Shown here one piece after another: positions 50,524 through 61,990 of a DNA stretch of 64,000 nucleotides; the stretch's first letter is position 1; every line of letters begins with the position of its first letter. Both the position numbers and the translations under genes were made by a program. This DNA comes from Bacteroidota bacterium (GTDB lineage Bacteria; Bacteroidota; Bacteroidia; AKYH767-A; OLB10): contig JADJOZ010000004.1 of assembly GCA_016713525.1 (NCBI GenBank), forward strand, positions 1 to 64,000. The letters are read 5' to 3'. Under the pieces are notes generated by a model. That model did not search any database, was not told where the DNA came from, and saw nothing but the letters and a program-made list of their open reading frames with translations.

Positions 50524-51996
50524 TCAAGGGAGCAATTCTTCCATCTTGTTAGCCTTATAATCGGGGATAACTTCAAAAAGTTTTTAGCCAGGAAAGGTTC
50601 TGCGCCTCGCATTTTACAGGTGCCGAGCATAGAATAAATCATGGCAGCGCGCTGAGCCGCATCATGAGAACCGGCAAAGAGGTAATTTTTTCTTCCGATA
50701 GCAACAGGACGAATGGCATTTTCTACCAGATTATTATCTATTTCCAGCCGACCATCTGTACAGTACAGCATTAATTTTTCCCACCTTGATAAAGAATAAG
50801 CCAATGCTTTTCCAATCAGGCTTTGTGGCGGCACTTGTGTAATGTTGATTTTAGCCATTGATGCATCTCACTTAAGATAGGCACGCTAAGCTCTTGTCTA
50901 ATTGCGGAGTCGCTCTTTGTGTGTAAGCATATTTTCTTTCGCTTTACGCTCAATCGCATAAAGTTTTTGAATTTCATGCAATACATATTCAGCCCGAACT
51001 TTGTCGTTTTCAACGGCCTGATCAAAATACCTTCGAGCGTGCGCAATGCAATGCAACAATTTTATTTCTTTCCCATCAAAAGCATCATACACACCATACC
51101 CATCGGTTTGTAAATAGCCCTTAAAATTTTTCAATAACTCTTGCGGCCCTTCCCTTCCTCTGCCTTTTCGATAATCAAAAGCACCAGCTTATTTATTGGA
51201 TCTCAGTACACCCAGTAATAACCCCGATGACTTTCACCTTTTTTACTTCGGTCAAGTACCTTTATGGGTGTTTCATCGACTTGAAGGTAGTCGCAGTTTA
51301 ATATTTTTGTTTGCATACAATCAAATGCCGGTCTAATCCAATTACAACCGGCACTGACCCAGTCAGAGATGCTCGATGAAGTGATGTCAACACCTTCTCT
51401 CTTATAACGTTCTATTTGCCGGTATAGCGGAAGATGATCCACATACTTTTCAATAAAAATATTTGCAAGAAGTCCGGGACCTGGTATGCCTTTTTCAATA
51501 GGCATACTTGGCAAATTTCAATAATGATTCCCTCACCATTAGCTTTGGCATATTTCACTCGTACGTATTGTTTTACAAATAGTCTTCCAGGTTCATATTC
51601 CAATTGCTCAGTAATTTCTTTACCGATCGCTTTGAGTCCGGTAACAGACTCAAGTGGTTCAATAGCTACTTCAACTCTTGGCAGATGAGAAGGAAAAGGT
51701 CTCCTTCCCGGATGTAACACAGGTGTTGTAGCTTCCTTTTTCTTTTGATAGGAAACCGTTGTGATCGCAGGAGGAACAATTACTGTAGGGCTTTCAACTT
51801 CCAATTCCAACGAAATTTGTGAACTAGAATTTGAGGGAACAAACCTTTCGGATTTGCTGCCATAAATTAATCGTTTGATTTGGTTGAGTTCGGCACGAAG
51901 TTGCGCTACTGAAAAATGAAGCTGTTGGTTTTGGGTAACCAGCTCTTCACGTGACATATTTTCGTATGCATTACTCACACAGCAAAGATACATCAA
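50524..51996 (-). pseudogene. tnpC: IS66 transposase TnpC (copy 2), frameshifted
   Basis: Same protein as in copy 1. This copy keeps SERFVPSNSSSQISLELEVE and the zinc-finger/linker region in one frame but breaks near 51480, 51200, 50905, 50860 and 50590. IRPVAIGRKNYLFAGSHDAA, the block after EIDNNLVE, is readable here but shifted in copy 1. The ATG at 51996 overlaps the tnpB stop. Confidence 0.9.
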
Positions 51997-52391
51997 ACAA
52001 CTCCTGAAACACCTGCTACCACTGACTTTTTATCAACAAAATGATGCTTATAAGCACTCTTTTTTTTAACAGAAGAAAGTACAATTCCTTCAAGAATAAA
52101 TTGAAGTTGATGCGGAGATATTTCCATGGCATTTTGGGATGAACTCTGCTTTGGAATTTCAAAAGTCCCTTTCTCCAATCGCTTGGAAAAAATGCAAAAA
52201 CCATCGCCTTGCCAATGCAACAATTTTATTTTATTCCGGCCCCGAGACAAGAAAATAAAAACATCACCCAAAAGAGGATCCTTCTTAAATTCATTACGTA
52301 CCAAACCGTTAAGACAATCGTATCCTTTACGCATATCGCAACTGCCGGCATAAACAAAATACCGGTACCGGTCACTGAACGATAAAATCAT
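51993..52391 (-). CDS. tnpB: IS66 accessory protein TnpB (copy 2)
   Basis: 132 residues with the same core as copy 1 (DMRKGYDCLNGLV, LLGDVFIFLSRGRNKIKLLH) but with the full C-terminus SAYKHHFVDKKSVVAGVSGV. It overlaps the tnpC start, as usual in IS66. This is probably the true reading of both copies. Confidence 0.93.
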   Translation of the reverse strand: MILSFSDRYRYFVYAGSCDMRKGYDCLNGLVRNEFKKDPLLGDVFIFLSRGRNKIKLLHWQGDGFCIFSKRLEKGTFEIPKQSSSQNAMEISPHQLQFILEGIVLSSVKKKSAYKHHFVDKKSVVAGVSGVV

Positions 52392-52722
52392 GAATTCAAT
52401 AATTGCCTGATAAAATCAGGACTCACCGGGTGAAGTATTTCAACAGCTGTTTTTCCATAGGAAATACGGGCGAAAGGACTTCCGGCTGATTTGATTGGCA
52501 AGGTTACTTCTGAAAAACCTTTAACCGTCGGGGCCGGTTTGAACGAACCACCTTGTTCTTCTTTTTAGGAGTCAGCCAGCTCATGAAAGTATAATAATTA
52601 ATGCCCTGTTCAAGGCAATACTCCTTCTTACTTTTCCCGCTTATCTTCCAGTTATTGAGGTGCGCCTGGCGCTCCTGCTGTGAAATCCCTCTTTTTGTGC
52701 TTTTAACTTCCTTTGCTTCCAT
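52388..52722 (-). pseudogene. tnpA: IS66 accessory protein TnpA (copy 2), one frameshift
   Basis: It starts MEAKEVKSTKRG as in copy 1. A missing base in the GGTTTTGAACG tract near 52540 shifts the frame after KKKNKVVRS. The rest (ILHPVSPDFIRQLLNS) is present in the next frame. Confidence 0.88.
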
Positions 52723-52803
52723 GTGAAGATTTTTATTATCTTTAACGGGCAAAGAAAGAACATGGCTCAACTTAAATCAAGATGTAGTTCGTCGGATGGA
52801 TAC

Positions 52804-54345
52804 GATGGATTTATATTGCTAAACAGTTCTGATTTCCCCAGTGCAAATGTCACAGCTGAAACTAATTGTCAGATTGTACTGGAAAACAACAATATGTGGA
52901 AGAAATTAATTGAGATTACACAAGAAAGTTTCTACATTCCAAAAACAATAACTAATTTCAATATTGGATTGGGAACTGTTGAATTTGGTGTAGGTAGCAG
53001 AATAAATGTGGATGGGTTGAATACTTCTATTTCATTTTCTGATGTGACTTTTACATCAAATTCAGGGACATTTAATGCCCACAGAGGTGTACATTTATTT
53101 GGACAGCCAAATGTCCATATCAATCATTGTTTTTTTGACTTTGGAAGATTGGGGATATTTGCATATTTAACTTATGGTGGTTCTCCTATTGAGATCCAGA
53201 ATTCTGTGTTTAGAAATAATAATTATGGAATTTATTCTTATGATAAAGGTGTTAAACTTATGAATTGTTCTTTTGAAAGAAATGCAAAGTACGGTTGGTT
53301 TGCAGACATGATGTCATTCCCATCATATTCAACTTTAGGATACGCAATTAATAACGATGTGGCATATCATTACAAAGGAAATGCCTCAGCTACCTTATCA
53401 ATAAATGATCCTTGGATTAGTAATAATAGAATAGGAGTTTCGGTTGTTGGAACAAATTGTAGCATAGATTGTGGAAGAGTTTCAGATAATTTGGAATATG
53501 GATTTTACATGGGTTACAATAGTGTTCTAGATATGCAAGGATCTGCATCATCGGTACCACAAGTAACTGCCACAGATAATGGAATAACAATTGGATTAAA
53601 TATTGCTAAGCGAGTAGATTTAATTGGAGGATTTAATAATTTACGTCCAATTTCTGGTGGCAACTCCTTCACAGCAGTAAATGGGACTATTAGCCCAACA
53701 TTATCTTGTAATCCTTTTCCTGCAGGTTTGGATGTCAAAAACAACAACTGGAATTCAACAGGAAGTTTTTCTTCAAATGATTATAATGTAACTACATCAA
53801 TAAGCGCAAATTGTGTTACACCCGTTAATATTACCCTAATAGACAACAGTCCTCAACCTGGAACTTTCTGTGGTCAAGCGATTCCTTGCCCAAACTGCAG
53901 AGGGGAAAATGCCCTTAACTATTGTCCAAGTTGTGATGATATTATAACTTCAAATTATTATCTTGAAGAACTGAATGAAGCGTCTCGTGATGCCATTGAT
54001 AAAAGTTCTTCTGGCCACGGATATAACTATGTTGAAGCGGTAAGAAGACTATCAGAAATATTGATGTATAATATTTCAAGTCCTGATGCAAGTGAGATGT
54101 ATGTTATAAATGTTTCATTGGAAAAACTCTTAGAGGCTTTTGCAAATGCCTTTATGTTTGATCAGTTGTTAGAAGTTGATAATAGTTCAACATTATCCAC
54201 AGAGGTAAATAATGTAGTTGTTGTGCTTGAGAAATATATTCAATTGGCTATAAACGCCAATGATATAAAGCATTGCATTGCAAGCTGTCGGTTGCACCAA
54301 CACGTATGTAGCGGGAATATATACAAATGTTATGGCATGCCCTAA
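52804..54345 (+). pseudogene. Giant T9SS protein, middle part: right-handed beta-helix
   Basis: Continues the gene at 48086 after IS66 copy 2. About 500 residues hold parallel beta-helix turns: FSDVTFTSNSGTFNAHRGVH, VHINHCFFDFGRLGIFAYL, IEIQNSVFRNNNYGIYSYD and VKLMNCSFERNAKYGWFAD. After a Cys-rich stretch (CPNCRGENALNYCPSCDD) a helical part follows (SEILMYNISSPDASEMYVIN). It stops at 54343-54345, while a neighbouring frame continues from about 54278, so a one-base indel or a gene fusion joint lies near 54270. Confidence 0.7.
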
Positions 54346-57190
54346 TGATAACACAGCTACAATTTATTATAACGGCAACTCTCAATCAGCAACCGCTTGT
54401 ATAGATGTTGCATGCCCAAACCCACCCAGCCCTTTTTATCATGTAACTAGTTCAGATTTTAATGCAAGCTCTGTAATTGGAAACAACCCTCCCTTTTTGA
54501 ATTTAATTATGGTTGATGATTACGTTTCATTTGTCATTGATGTTCCATTCCAATTTAATCAGTGCACATTTATCATGGGTTCAGGAAGCCGAATGGAGGT
54601 GAATCAAAACATAAGTGTGGATTTAACTAATTCGTTAATTTACAGTTGCCCTCAAATGTGGCAAGGAATAACATTAAAACAGGGAGCCTCAGTTACCGTG
54701 AGAAATTCTACAATTCGCGATGCAGATGAAGGTATTTTCGCGCATGCGGGTTCATCTTTCCGTATAATTGATTCTAAAATTCATGATTGCATTAAAGGAG
54801 TGGTTACTGAAGCCCCCGGTGTTCTTACGAATACAACCGGTTATGTTGTTGGTTCATCTTTTGGGCTGACAGCATTTATGCTAAAAGGACCTTATTCAGG
54901 ACAAACTGGTTTTGGAACCGTGGGACGTGCAGGTATGTTATTGAATGATGTTGTAATGTCAATAGGAGATAATACCGCAGATGCGAATGAATTTTTTAAT
55001 ATAAATTATGGAATTGAAATTCATAACAGTCATATAAATGTAATCAACTGTCAATTTGATAAAATAGTCCCTGATAATTTTTATACCAATGTTGGTGTAT
55101 TAAAGCCGATGGGTTGCGCTATAAATGCTCGGGCCACACGGGATAATATGCAATTGAATGTGTTTCCGCTTGCCAACGCAGGTATAAAAACCATAACGGA
55201 TGCAACTATTGGAGTCTACACAAATTTATATAATGCACGCATTACCAATGTAAGCATGGTGAATGTTTACAAAGGTGTACAATCTGAGCAAAGCAGAAAA
55301 TGCACAGTAAATATTAATAGTTGTAAAATGAGTGCCATTTACCGTGGCATTGATTGGAGTAATAATGACGGAGCTAACTTGATGGTTGCGCAAGGAAATA
55401 CTATTACAGTAGAACCATCAGGATCAGGTAATTTTAAGGGTGCGGCATGTATCAGTATGGCTGAGCTGAATGCAGCAGCAAATGGTCGTTACATAGTTTC
55501 TGATAATCCAAACCTAACGACTATATCTGCTGGGGCTGGTATATTAACTAACACAGTTAGTAATGCTCGAATTGAAGCAAACCAAATTTTTACAACAGAA
55601 GGTATTTTACCTGCACCTGGCTCAGCAGGTATTGCAATAACCGCGGGAAACAGGAATACAATTCTTTGCAATACGGTTACCAATACGATTTCATCCAATT
55701 TAACGAATAAGGGAATTTACAACAGCCAAAGTTCCAATAATCGCTATGATTGCAATAATTTATTTTCTAGTGCAAATGGAATGTTTTTTTCAGGTACACT
55801 TTCCATGAATACTTCAATGAAGGGCAATAAAATGGATAATAATTATATTGGATTATATTTGGATAACACAGCGGTGATTGGTCAGCAGCCGATTGTTCCT
55901 TCACCCGGTAATCCTTATCCAGCTTATCATGGAAATAAATGGACAGGTACATTTGGAAGTACTTATGGTGCGGTGAATATGAATGCTAATACTTTAAATG
56001 ATTTATTGCAAAATAGGTTTACTATCCGCGACCCCGCATCAGGAGGTCAAGCGGTACATCTACCGGTGGTTCCAAATGGAATAGTTCCCTGGCCTAACAA
56101 TAATGGTTGGTTTGATCTTCAAAGCACTGGTAGTACCTTTGAATGTCATCCCTCACCAGGAATTCCTGTATGTGGTGGTGCACTAGCTGGAGGCGGAGAT
56201 GAAAAGATGGAAGAGGGACTCCGTATGAGCATTATTCAGGATAGTTCGGTTACTGTAGAATATATTCCAGAATCTAAGTCAATGGCTAAGCTTTATGTTT
56301 ATGAAGAGTTAAGCACCGATTCGGTGTTGCTTGCAAGCGATCCAGCTTATGGTAACTTTAAAAATGTTAATGCCGGTCTTGACATCGGAAAATTGTTCGA
56401 AGTCAAAGAAATTTTAAAGCAAAAAGGATTTTTGAGCGAACAAAATATGTTGACTCTTAACGAATCGGATAGCCTGATCCAATTATATCTGAGCCAAATT
56501 AAATCGCTTGACAGTCTTGATGCTATTGATTCTGTTTTGAATTTTTCACTACAGCGTGAAAATCTGATTTCCAGTATTCACCTGCAGCAACAAATCATAG
56601 CATCAATTATTGGTCAGATAACGAATGTCGACAATACCATAATTCAAAATGCAAATGCATTGAATAATCAGGTTTCCGGAAACGAAGTTCCTTATGATAA
56701 TGAAAAGTTCGTTAATGGAAAAGCTATTCAGTATAGCAGCTCGGGCAGCAGTGCATTAACAAATGACATCACACAACTTCTTCAAATCGCCCATCAATGT
56801 CCCGCCGCCGGTGGGCCAGCGGTTTATACTGCTCGGGCATTATTGGAAACTTTTACAGACAGCATTGTTTATGATGATGAAAATTTTTGTTTACAGTCCG
56901 GTTATTTCAGGGTAATAAATGAAACCAAACCGGTCCAAATACAAGAACTGATAGTTGTTCCAAATCCTGCAAGTGAAAGCGTTGAAATCAGTCTCAGGAA
57001 TGTAACAGAGGGCATTTGCAGAATACGGCTTATAAATTCACATGGGAAACCATTGTTGCAACACGAGTTTAACTGCGCAGATAATGTACTTCAGATTGAT
57101 GTCAGTAATATTCCTCCGGGAATGTATTTTGTAGAAGCCTTGCTACCGGAATCCCTTTACAAAAACACTAAACTGGTTATTGTGCGATGA
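54278..57190 (+). pseudogene. Giant T9SS protein, 3' part: second beta-helix region and T9SS sorting domain
   Basis: 970 residues in one frame but no start of its own (it opens at a TTG without a signal peptide). It has a second beta-helix series (NSTIRDADEGIFAHAGSSFR, IEIHNSHINVINCQFDKIVP, SSNNRYDCNNLFSSANGMFF). A helical linker follows (NESDSLIQLYLSQIKSLDSL) and then a type A sorting domain beginning LIVVPNPASESVEISL and ending GMYFVEALL...KLVIVR. It either continues the 48086 gene through a frameshift near 54270 or is a second paralogue fused by deletion. The stop overlaps the next ATG (ATGA). Confidence 0.72.
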
Positions 57191-58680
57191 AAAGGGTATT
57201 GTACATTTTGTTTGTATTTTTGCTTCCGCTTACTTCCTTTGGGCAAGGATACAATCATCAATGGCTCTTAGGAAGTTATAATTTCCTGCAGGATCCAAAG
57301 GGTAGGATGTTTATTGATGCAAATAATTACAATATCATTAATGAAAGCCGAAAGATGTCATTTAAAGGCACACAAGGTAACATTTGTGATTTAAACGGCA
57401 ACTTTTTGATGAGCAGTAACGGAGTGTGGATAGCTAATGCCAATAACGATACGATGATGAATGGGAGTGGGTTGAATCCGGGTGGTGTCACTGGAAGTTG
57501 GCCGTATGGACTACCTTTTATTGGAAATAATGTTTTTATACCTTTTCCTGATGACAGCACTAAATATGGCTTTTTTCATCATACATTATCAAATCCACCT
57601 AATTCCAAATGCATGCAATTATATTATAGTTTGATCGACATCACTTTAGATGGTGGATTAGGAGGAGTTAGCATTAAAAATAGTATTGTCTTAACCGATT
57701 CCCTTCAAGGTGGTATAGGTATTTGTAAACATGCAAATGGTATTGATTGGTGGGTTACAATGATTAAAGATTCATCAGATTTAATTTACAATTTGTTATA
57801 CACTTCCTCAGGAATCACAAATATTTCAACTCAAAACTTAGGATTTATCCCTCTACCAGTTAGTAATTCAGCCCAGTTGACATTTTCACCAAATGGAGAT
57901 AAGTTTATAAGTGCAACCTATGACAATCCTATAGACCGTAACAGTTATTTGGTTTTGGTTGATTTCAACAGATGTTCAGGGGTATTCAGCAATACACAAA
58001 CAGTTCAACTTGCAAGTAGTTCTTATTTATGGGGTTTGGCATTTTCACCGAGCGGAGAATTTGCATATGCATGTACTCAAAATGAAATTTTCCAGATAAA
58101 TACGACAACTCTCTCTGTTGATACCGTAGCTATATATGACGGATTTATTTCTCCCCCAACATCAACTTGTTGCCCCAGTACATTTTTTAATATGTACTTG
58201 GCAGCAAATGGTAAAATTTATGTTACATCTGGTAGTAGTGTTCGTCATTTCACTGAAATTAATTACCCCGACAGTGCAGGGATGGCATGTGATGTCCAAC
58301 AACATGCTTTATTTATAGGAAATTATGCGCATTTGAGCGCAGTGCCCCATCACCCCAACTACTACCTAGGCTGCGACACCACATTAGGATGTCCGTGTTT
58401 AATTACCGGCATATCCGATGAACAGGATCATGTCTTCAACTTTTCGGTGTCACCTAATCCTACCGACGATCAAATTAAAGTTGTTTATCTATTACCGCAC
58501 AACAAAAGTGGCAAGCTAGAGGTTTTTGATATAACCGGCCGTAGCGTATATACTATGCCATTACCCCCATGGAGCACGTTGCAAACGGTGGATTTGTCTT
58601 TTCTGGGAAGCGGAATTTATAATGTTATGATCACTTCCGGGCAGTCAAGAGTTACGGAAAAGGTGGTGTTGTTGAAATAA
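57187..58680 (+). CDS. Secreted beta-propeller-like protein with T9SS sorting domain (paralogue of 9645-11156)
   Basis: An intact 497-residue protein. The signal peptide is KRVLYILFVFLLPLTSFG. Propeller-type blades include NHQWLLGSYNFLQDPKG, YGFFHHTLSNPPNSKCMQLY, NGIDWWVTMIKDSS, LTFSPNGDKFISATY, DFNRCSGVFSNTQ and LAFSPSGEFAYACTQ. The T9SS domain starts NFSVSPNPTDDQIKVVY and ends 'GIYNVMITSGQSRVTEKVVLLK'. The ATG overlaps the stop of the giant gene, so the two are co-translated. Order and phrases match the paralogue in the host part of the window, about 46 kb away. Confidence 0.82.
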   Translation: MKRVLYILFVFLLPLTSFGQGYNHQWLLGSYNFLQDPKGRMFIDANNYNIINESRKMSFKGTQGNICDLNGNFLMSSNGVWIANANNDTMMNGSGLNPGGVTGSWPYGLPFIGNNVFIPFPDDSTKYGFFHHTLSNPPNSKCMQLYYSLIDITLDGGLGGVSIKNSIVLTDSLQGGIGICKHANGIDWWVTMIKDSSDLIYNLLYTSSGITNISTQNLGFIPLPVSNSAQLTFSPNGDKFISATYDNPIDRNSYLVLVDFNRCSGVFSNTQTVQLASSSYLWGLAFSPSGEFAYACTQNEIFQINTTTLSVDTVAIYDGFISPPTSTCCPSTFFNMYLAANGKIYVTSGSSVRHFTEINYPDSAGMACDVQQHALFIGNYAHLSAVPHHPNYYLGCDTTLGCPCLITGISDEQDHVFNFSVSPNPTDDQIKVVYLLPHNKSGKLEVFDITGRSVYTMPLPPWSTLQTVDLSFLGSGIYNVMITSGQSRVTEKVVLLK

Positions 58681-59037
58681 AATGGTGAACGGCTGCTATG
58701 ATAGTCAACTTTATTTTTTCGCTATTCAGACTACCCCTTCAAAAAGTAGTCTAAATCCCAAAAAAAGTGGTCTAAAAGTAGTCTGAATACGTGTAAATCA
58801 GGCGATTATATCCTCCTTGTCGTGCTATTAAAAGAGTCATAAAAAATGTAGATTTTTATCAGATTGCATAATTGGTAGTTGAAAATAATGAAATTTCTTT
58901 TATTTTTAATTTTTAAATCACCATCCAAGAAAGCAAAAAAGCAAAGATCCTGAACTGCAAATTTTGAATGGTGTGTATCAAGACTAAGATATATTTCTAA
59001 ATAAAATAGATATCTCACCTCTTAAAACTTTAAAATT
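58681..59037. repeat. Gap with direct repeat B, left copy (58733-58815)
   Basis: The stretch with AGTAGTCTAAAT, AGTGGTCTAAAA and AGTAGTCTGAAT plus an inverted TTCAGACTACC, followed by AAATCAGGCG and TTATATC, is repeated at 60149-60239. Right after it CCTTGTCGTGC looks like a decayed tRNA-Gln core (CCTGGTCGGAC, 8 of 11 matching). The remainder of the gap shows no gene. Confidence 0.75.
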
Positions 59038-59962
59038 ATGAAAAAAAATAACACTGGTAACACTTTTATTTGTTTCAATTGGAATTACATTATTTGGTCA
59101 GAATAATGATTTAATTCAAGTTGATTGTAATGCGGTTTTAATTAAAACCAAATATGTTTCTACAACGGAAACAAAGTTTATTGAAAATTTACAATCTTTT
59201 AGCGAGGAGTATATTTCGAAACATAGGCAATTTGGTCTTGATATGAGTTTAGGAATTATTTTGCCCCCACCAGCTCCCCCGTTACCTTTAGACTTAGGAT
59301 TAAATGGAAATTATAGTAAGGATGATATAACTCATATAGTAAATGATTTTAAAAAATCGACAAACTATAATTTTAATCAAACTATTACAATAGAACATGT
59401 GCCGGAGTACAATACGAAAGCATGGGAAAATTGTGTTCTTGAAAAGTTGAAAAATTCTGGGGTCAACCTAATAGTGCATCCATATTCTTTAGAAGGGAAT
59501 TTGTTTACTGTATCAATTGGAGTGCCACAACTTGCTAAAGATGCAACTATTTTAAGTGTTTATATCCAAAATGGTAAAGAAATTACAGATTATACCAATG
59601 AATTTAAAAATAAAAAAATTAAAGAGAATAGCAGCTTTAAGAAAGTTTTTACAATTAAAAACCCAGATGATGACATAATTTTTTCCCTATGCACAAAAGA
59701 ATATCCGTTGCCAGTTAGAATTAGCAAACTGCGTCCAAGAAACAATAATATAAACATATCAAAATGCACCAAAGATGGAAGTAACTGGGAATCTTTCCCT
59801 GCGGGCTTCATCGATTTTTTTGCCAAGGCAAGTGATATGATTTCTTTAGAAATCGAATTTGATTACAGTACAGAATTTCGATGTCCAAATGATTATCGAG
59901 GATGGTTCAACGATGGAATAATATTAGTGAGAGAAATGGCCGGATGGATACAGTTTAGTTAG
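59038..59962 (+). pseudogene. Secreted hypothetical protein between two direct repeats, one frameshift
   Basis: The ATG at 59038 is followed by an A8 tract. With seven A the frame reads MKKITLVTLLFVSIGITLFG, a signal peptide, and continues to the stop at 59962 (about 307 residues). The body (IILPPPAPPLPLDLGLNGNY, VLEKLKNSGVNLIVHPYSLE, TIKNPDDDIIFSLCTKEYP, ECR-free tail FDYSTEFRCPNDYRGWFNDG) matches no known family. No T9SS domain is present, so it is likely periplasmic or released by the general route. It sits alone in a 1.4-kb segment bounded by repeat B. Confidence 0.6.
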
Positions 59963-60239
59963 GATATTAGTTTATGCAAATTCTAGGCAGAATTGTGGTG
60001 GTATTATTTCACATAAAGGCACACATATTTACAATTTGTGTATAAAAGCAAAATCAATGGGATCTCCCCCACGTAATTAACATACCAATTATTCTTCATA
60101 TTATAGACTTGTTGATGAAGGACACAGTTAGAACTTGACTTTTAAAATATTCAGACTACTGCCACAAAAAAGTAGTCTAAATCCTAAAAAAAGTGGTCTA
60201 AAAGTAGTCTGAATATGGCTAAATCAGGCGTTTATATCG
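59963..60239. repeat. Gap with direct repeat B, right copy (60149-60239)
   Basis: Repeats the block at 58733-58815 with few differences (TTCAGACTAC, AGTAGTCTAAATCC, AGTGGTCTAAAAGTAGTCTG, AAATCAGGCG). It runs directly into an intact tRNA-Gln core CCTGGTCGGACA at 60241. The short direct and inverted AGT[AG]GTCT repeats resemble arm-type integrase sites with a sequence different from those of the 29.9-kb element. Confidence 0.75.
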
Positions 60240-60385
60240 TCCTGGTCGGACAGCCATAAAGCAAAGAGACCCGGTAGCTGAAAGCTATCGGGTCTCACGC
60301 TTTACGGTAGCACCGCTTCACAGAAATGTAGGGCTTTTTTTGTGTCCGAGCGGGATGAGAAGTTTACCCCGAGCTTGTAAGATGT
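60240..60385. repeat. Further tRNA-Gln-core/hairpin unit
   Basis: Contains CCTGGTCGGACA followed by CCATAAAGC, the stem GAGACCCGGTAGC/GCTATCGGGTCTC and GCTTTACGG (hairpin 60258-60303). After that come a GGGCTTTTTTT tract and TGTCCGAGCGGGATGAGAAG-TTTACCCCGAGCTTG. It is the same unit as in the 46.2-46.9 kb array, 13 kb away. Its end abuts the 3' end of the SIR2-like gene. Confidence 0.85.
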
Positions 60386-60590
60386 TTATGAATTTTCATC
60401 ATTTAATGAAATGAAATATTTGATGAATTCAATACATGAAAGATATGAAAAATTTGCATCAGGCACCATTCTTCTTACTTCATCTGTTTTAGTTCTTCTA
60501 TCTTCAAAATTAACCGCTATTTGATTTTTGTCATAGAGGTTTGCATAAGTTTTTCTTCCCGGAGCATGATTTAATAAACCTACATTCCTT
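60386..60590 (-). pseudogene. SIR2-like protein, 3' part, split by IS4 copy 2
   Basis: Joins the 5' part at 61991 once IS4 copy 2 and one TCCTT are removed (FFNIRN continues as VGLLNHAPGRKTYANLYDKN). It then reads IAVNFEDRRTKTDEVRRMVP and ends FIKYFISLNDENS. It forms the C-terminal region of a protein of about 308 residues. Confidence 0.65.
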
Positions 60591-61990
60591 ATCATTATTG
60601 TCCGATTAAACTAGTTTAATATTTGCTGAAACTCAACGGAATCAACCCTTCCCAGCCTTTGATGGATGACTGATTTTGTAGGTAGCTACCCATCAAATAT
60701 TTAAGATTAATGGCGGGTTTGCTCGGCGCCATGCCTTGTATGTATCTTTTATAAATTCCAAGAGTTCAATATAACTCATCAGGTGTAATCTTATTACTGT
60801 TATCATGTTAGCAAATGATTTTTTAGTTGCTGATTTTTTTCGAATTACAACCATCAGCAATTGAGCAATCAACACACAATAGATTTGCATTTTAATTGCA
60901 TTCGGAGTAGCACCCCAAAAATATCTCACAGGAAAATTTTGTTTTATTTGTTTGAATAATGTTTCTATCATCCAGCGATTCTTATATATCGCTGCTACTT
61001 TTGCACTGATTTTAAAATTGTTAGTTATAAACACATATTGTTTTCCGTCTTCGGCATTAAATACAATTCTTCGTAATTTTAATCGAATGACTTTTCCGGT
61101 TTCATCCTTATAGCCTATGGTTATAAATTGCTCTTTAAGAACCCCCTTTGCTGCCTTTTTCTTAGAGTTATCAGTTATTACTTTAGTGACATGATAGACC
61201 GCATTTTCCTTCATTCTGGTAACAAACCAAACCGATTGTTTTGTCCATTTAGCATATTGTGCGTACAAATTATAGGCTTTATCAAATACAACAAAACTAT
61301 CTGATGGTAATTTCAACTTATACAAGAACTGCTTATCATGAACTTTTGCCGCTGTCATTCGAACGAATTCTGTTACTCCACTAAAAGCATCCATCATAGC
61401 ATGACCCTTAATGCCCCCTTTTTGCGGGAGCCATCCATAGGGTTGCGCCCAACACCCCTCAATATATCCGTAAATAAACTTATTGTGGTACTATCAATTA
61501 TTTTTAAGTTTTTAATACTCAGTCCCTTTAACCGGGTGTCCGAGATAAAACTATGGTATCGTTGAAGTAATTGGTAATATATTGTTTCCATTACCATATA
61601 ACTTCTGCGGTTATTTGCATCAGATAATGTACTCTTCGGTGGAGCTTTATCTAATCCTAAATGGGTCAACTTTCCCTCACATGCTAGCATCCCTTCGCAT
61701 AATTCTCTGAGACCATTGCAATAACTAAAAACACCATATAATAGACTTATAAGATGAACCCTCACAGGGATCCGTTTATAATATTTGTTGCTTTGATGTT
61801 TTTTAGCTGCATCTGCAATGATTTTAGCTGGTATACAGCTTAATATCTGTGATAATACCGGCTGTCCGACAAATTTATTAACTTTGTTCATAGTTATGGT
61901 TTGAGTGTGGTAACCCAAACTTAACTAAAAAGGGGGTATAGTTTTGCCCCCTTACTTATTTTTTTACTATTTTAGTCGGACAATAATGAT
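60591..61990 (-). mobile_element. IS4-family insertion sequence, copy 2 (1400 bp)
   Basis: The ends are the same as in copy 1 (ATCATTATTGTCCGA ... TCGGACAATAATGAT). A 5-bp target duplication TCCTT lies at 60586-60590 and 61991-61995. It is inserted in the SIR2-like gene. It differs from copy 1 by a few short indels, including a 3-base difference in the CTACTTCTTTTGC tract. Confidence 0.93.
60693..61891 (-). pseudogene. IS4-family transposase (copy 2), one frameshift
   Basis: Same protein as in copy 1. Here the region around VWFVTRMKENAVYHVTKV is in one frame (broken in copy 1), while the tract CCCCCTTTTTGCGG near 61420 is shifted (intact in copy 1). Catalytic blocks IIDSTTISLF, VVFDKAYN and YKNRWMIETLFKQIKQN are present. 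The two copies together give a complete reading. Confidence 0.88.

Larger units (their letters stand above)
50431..52803 (-). mobile_element. IS66-family insertion sequence, copy 2 (2373 bp)
   Basis: The inverted repeats are the same as in copy 1 (GTATCCATCCGAC ... GTCGGATGGATAC). A perfect 8-bp target duplication GATGGATT lies at 50423-50430 and 52804-52811. It interrupts the giant T9SS gene. The few differences from copy 1 are mostly single-base indels. Confidence 0.95.
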
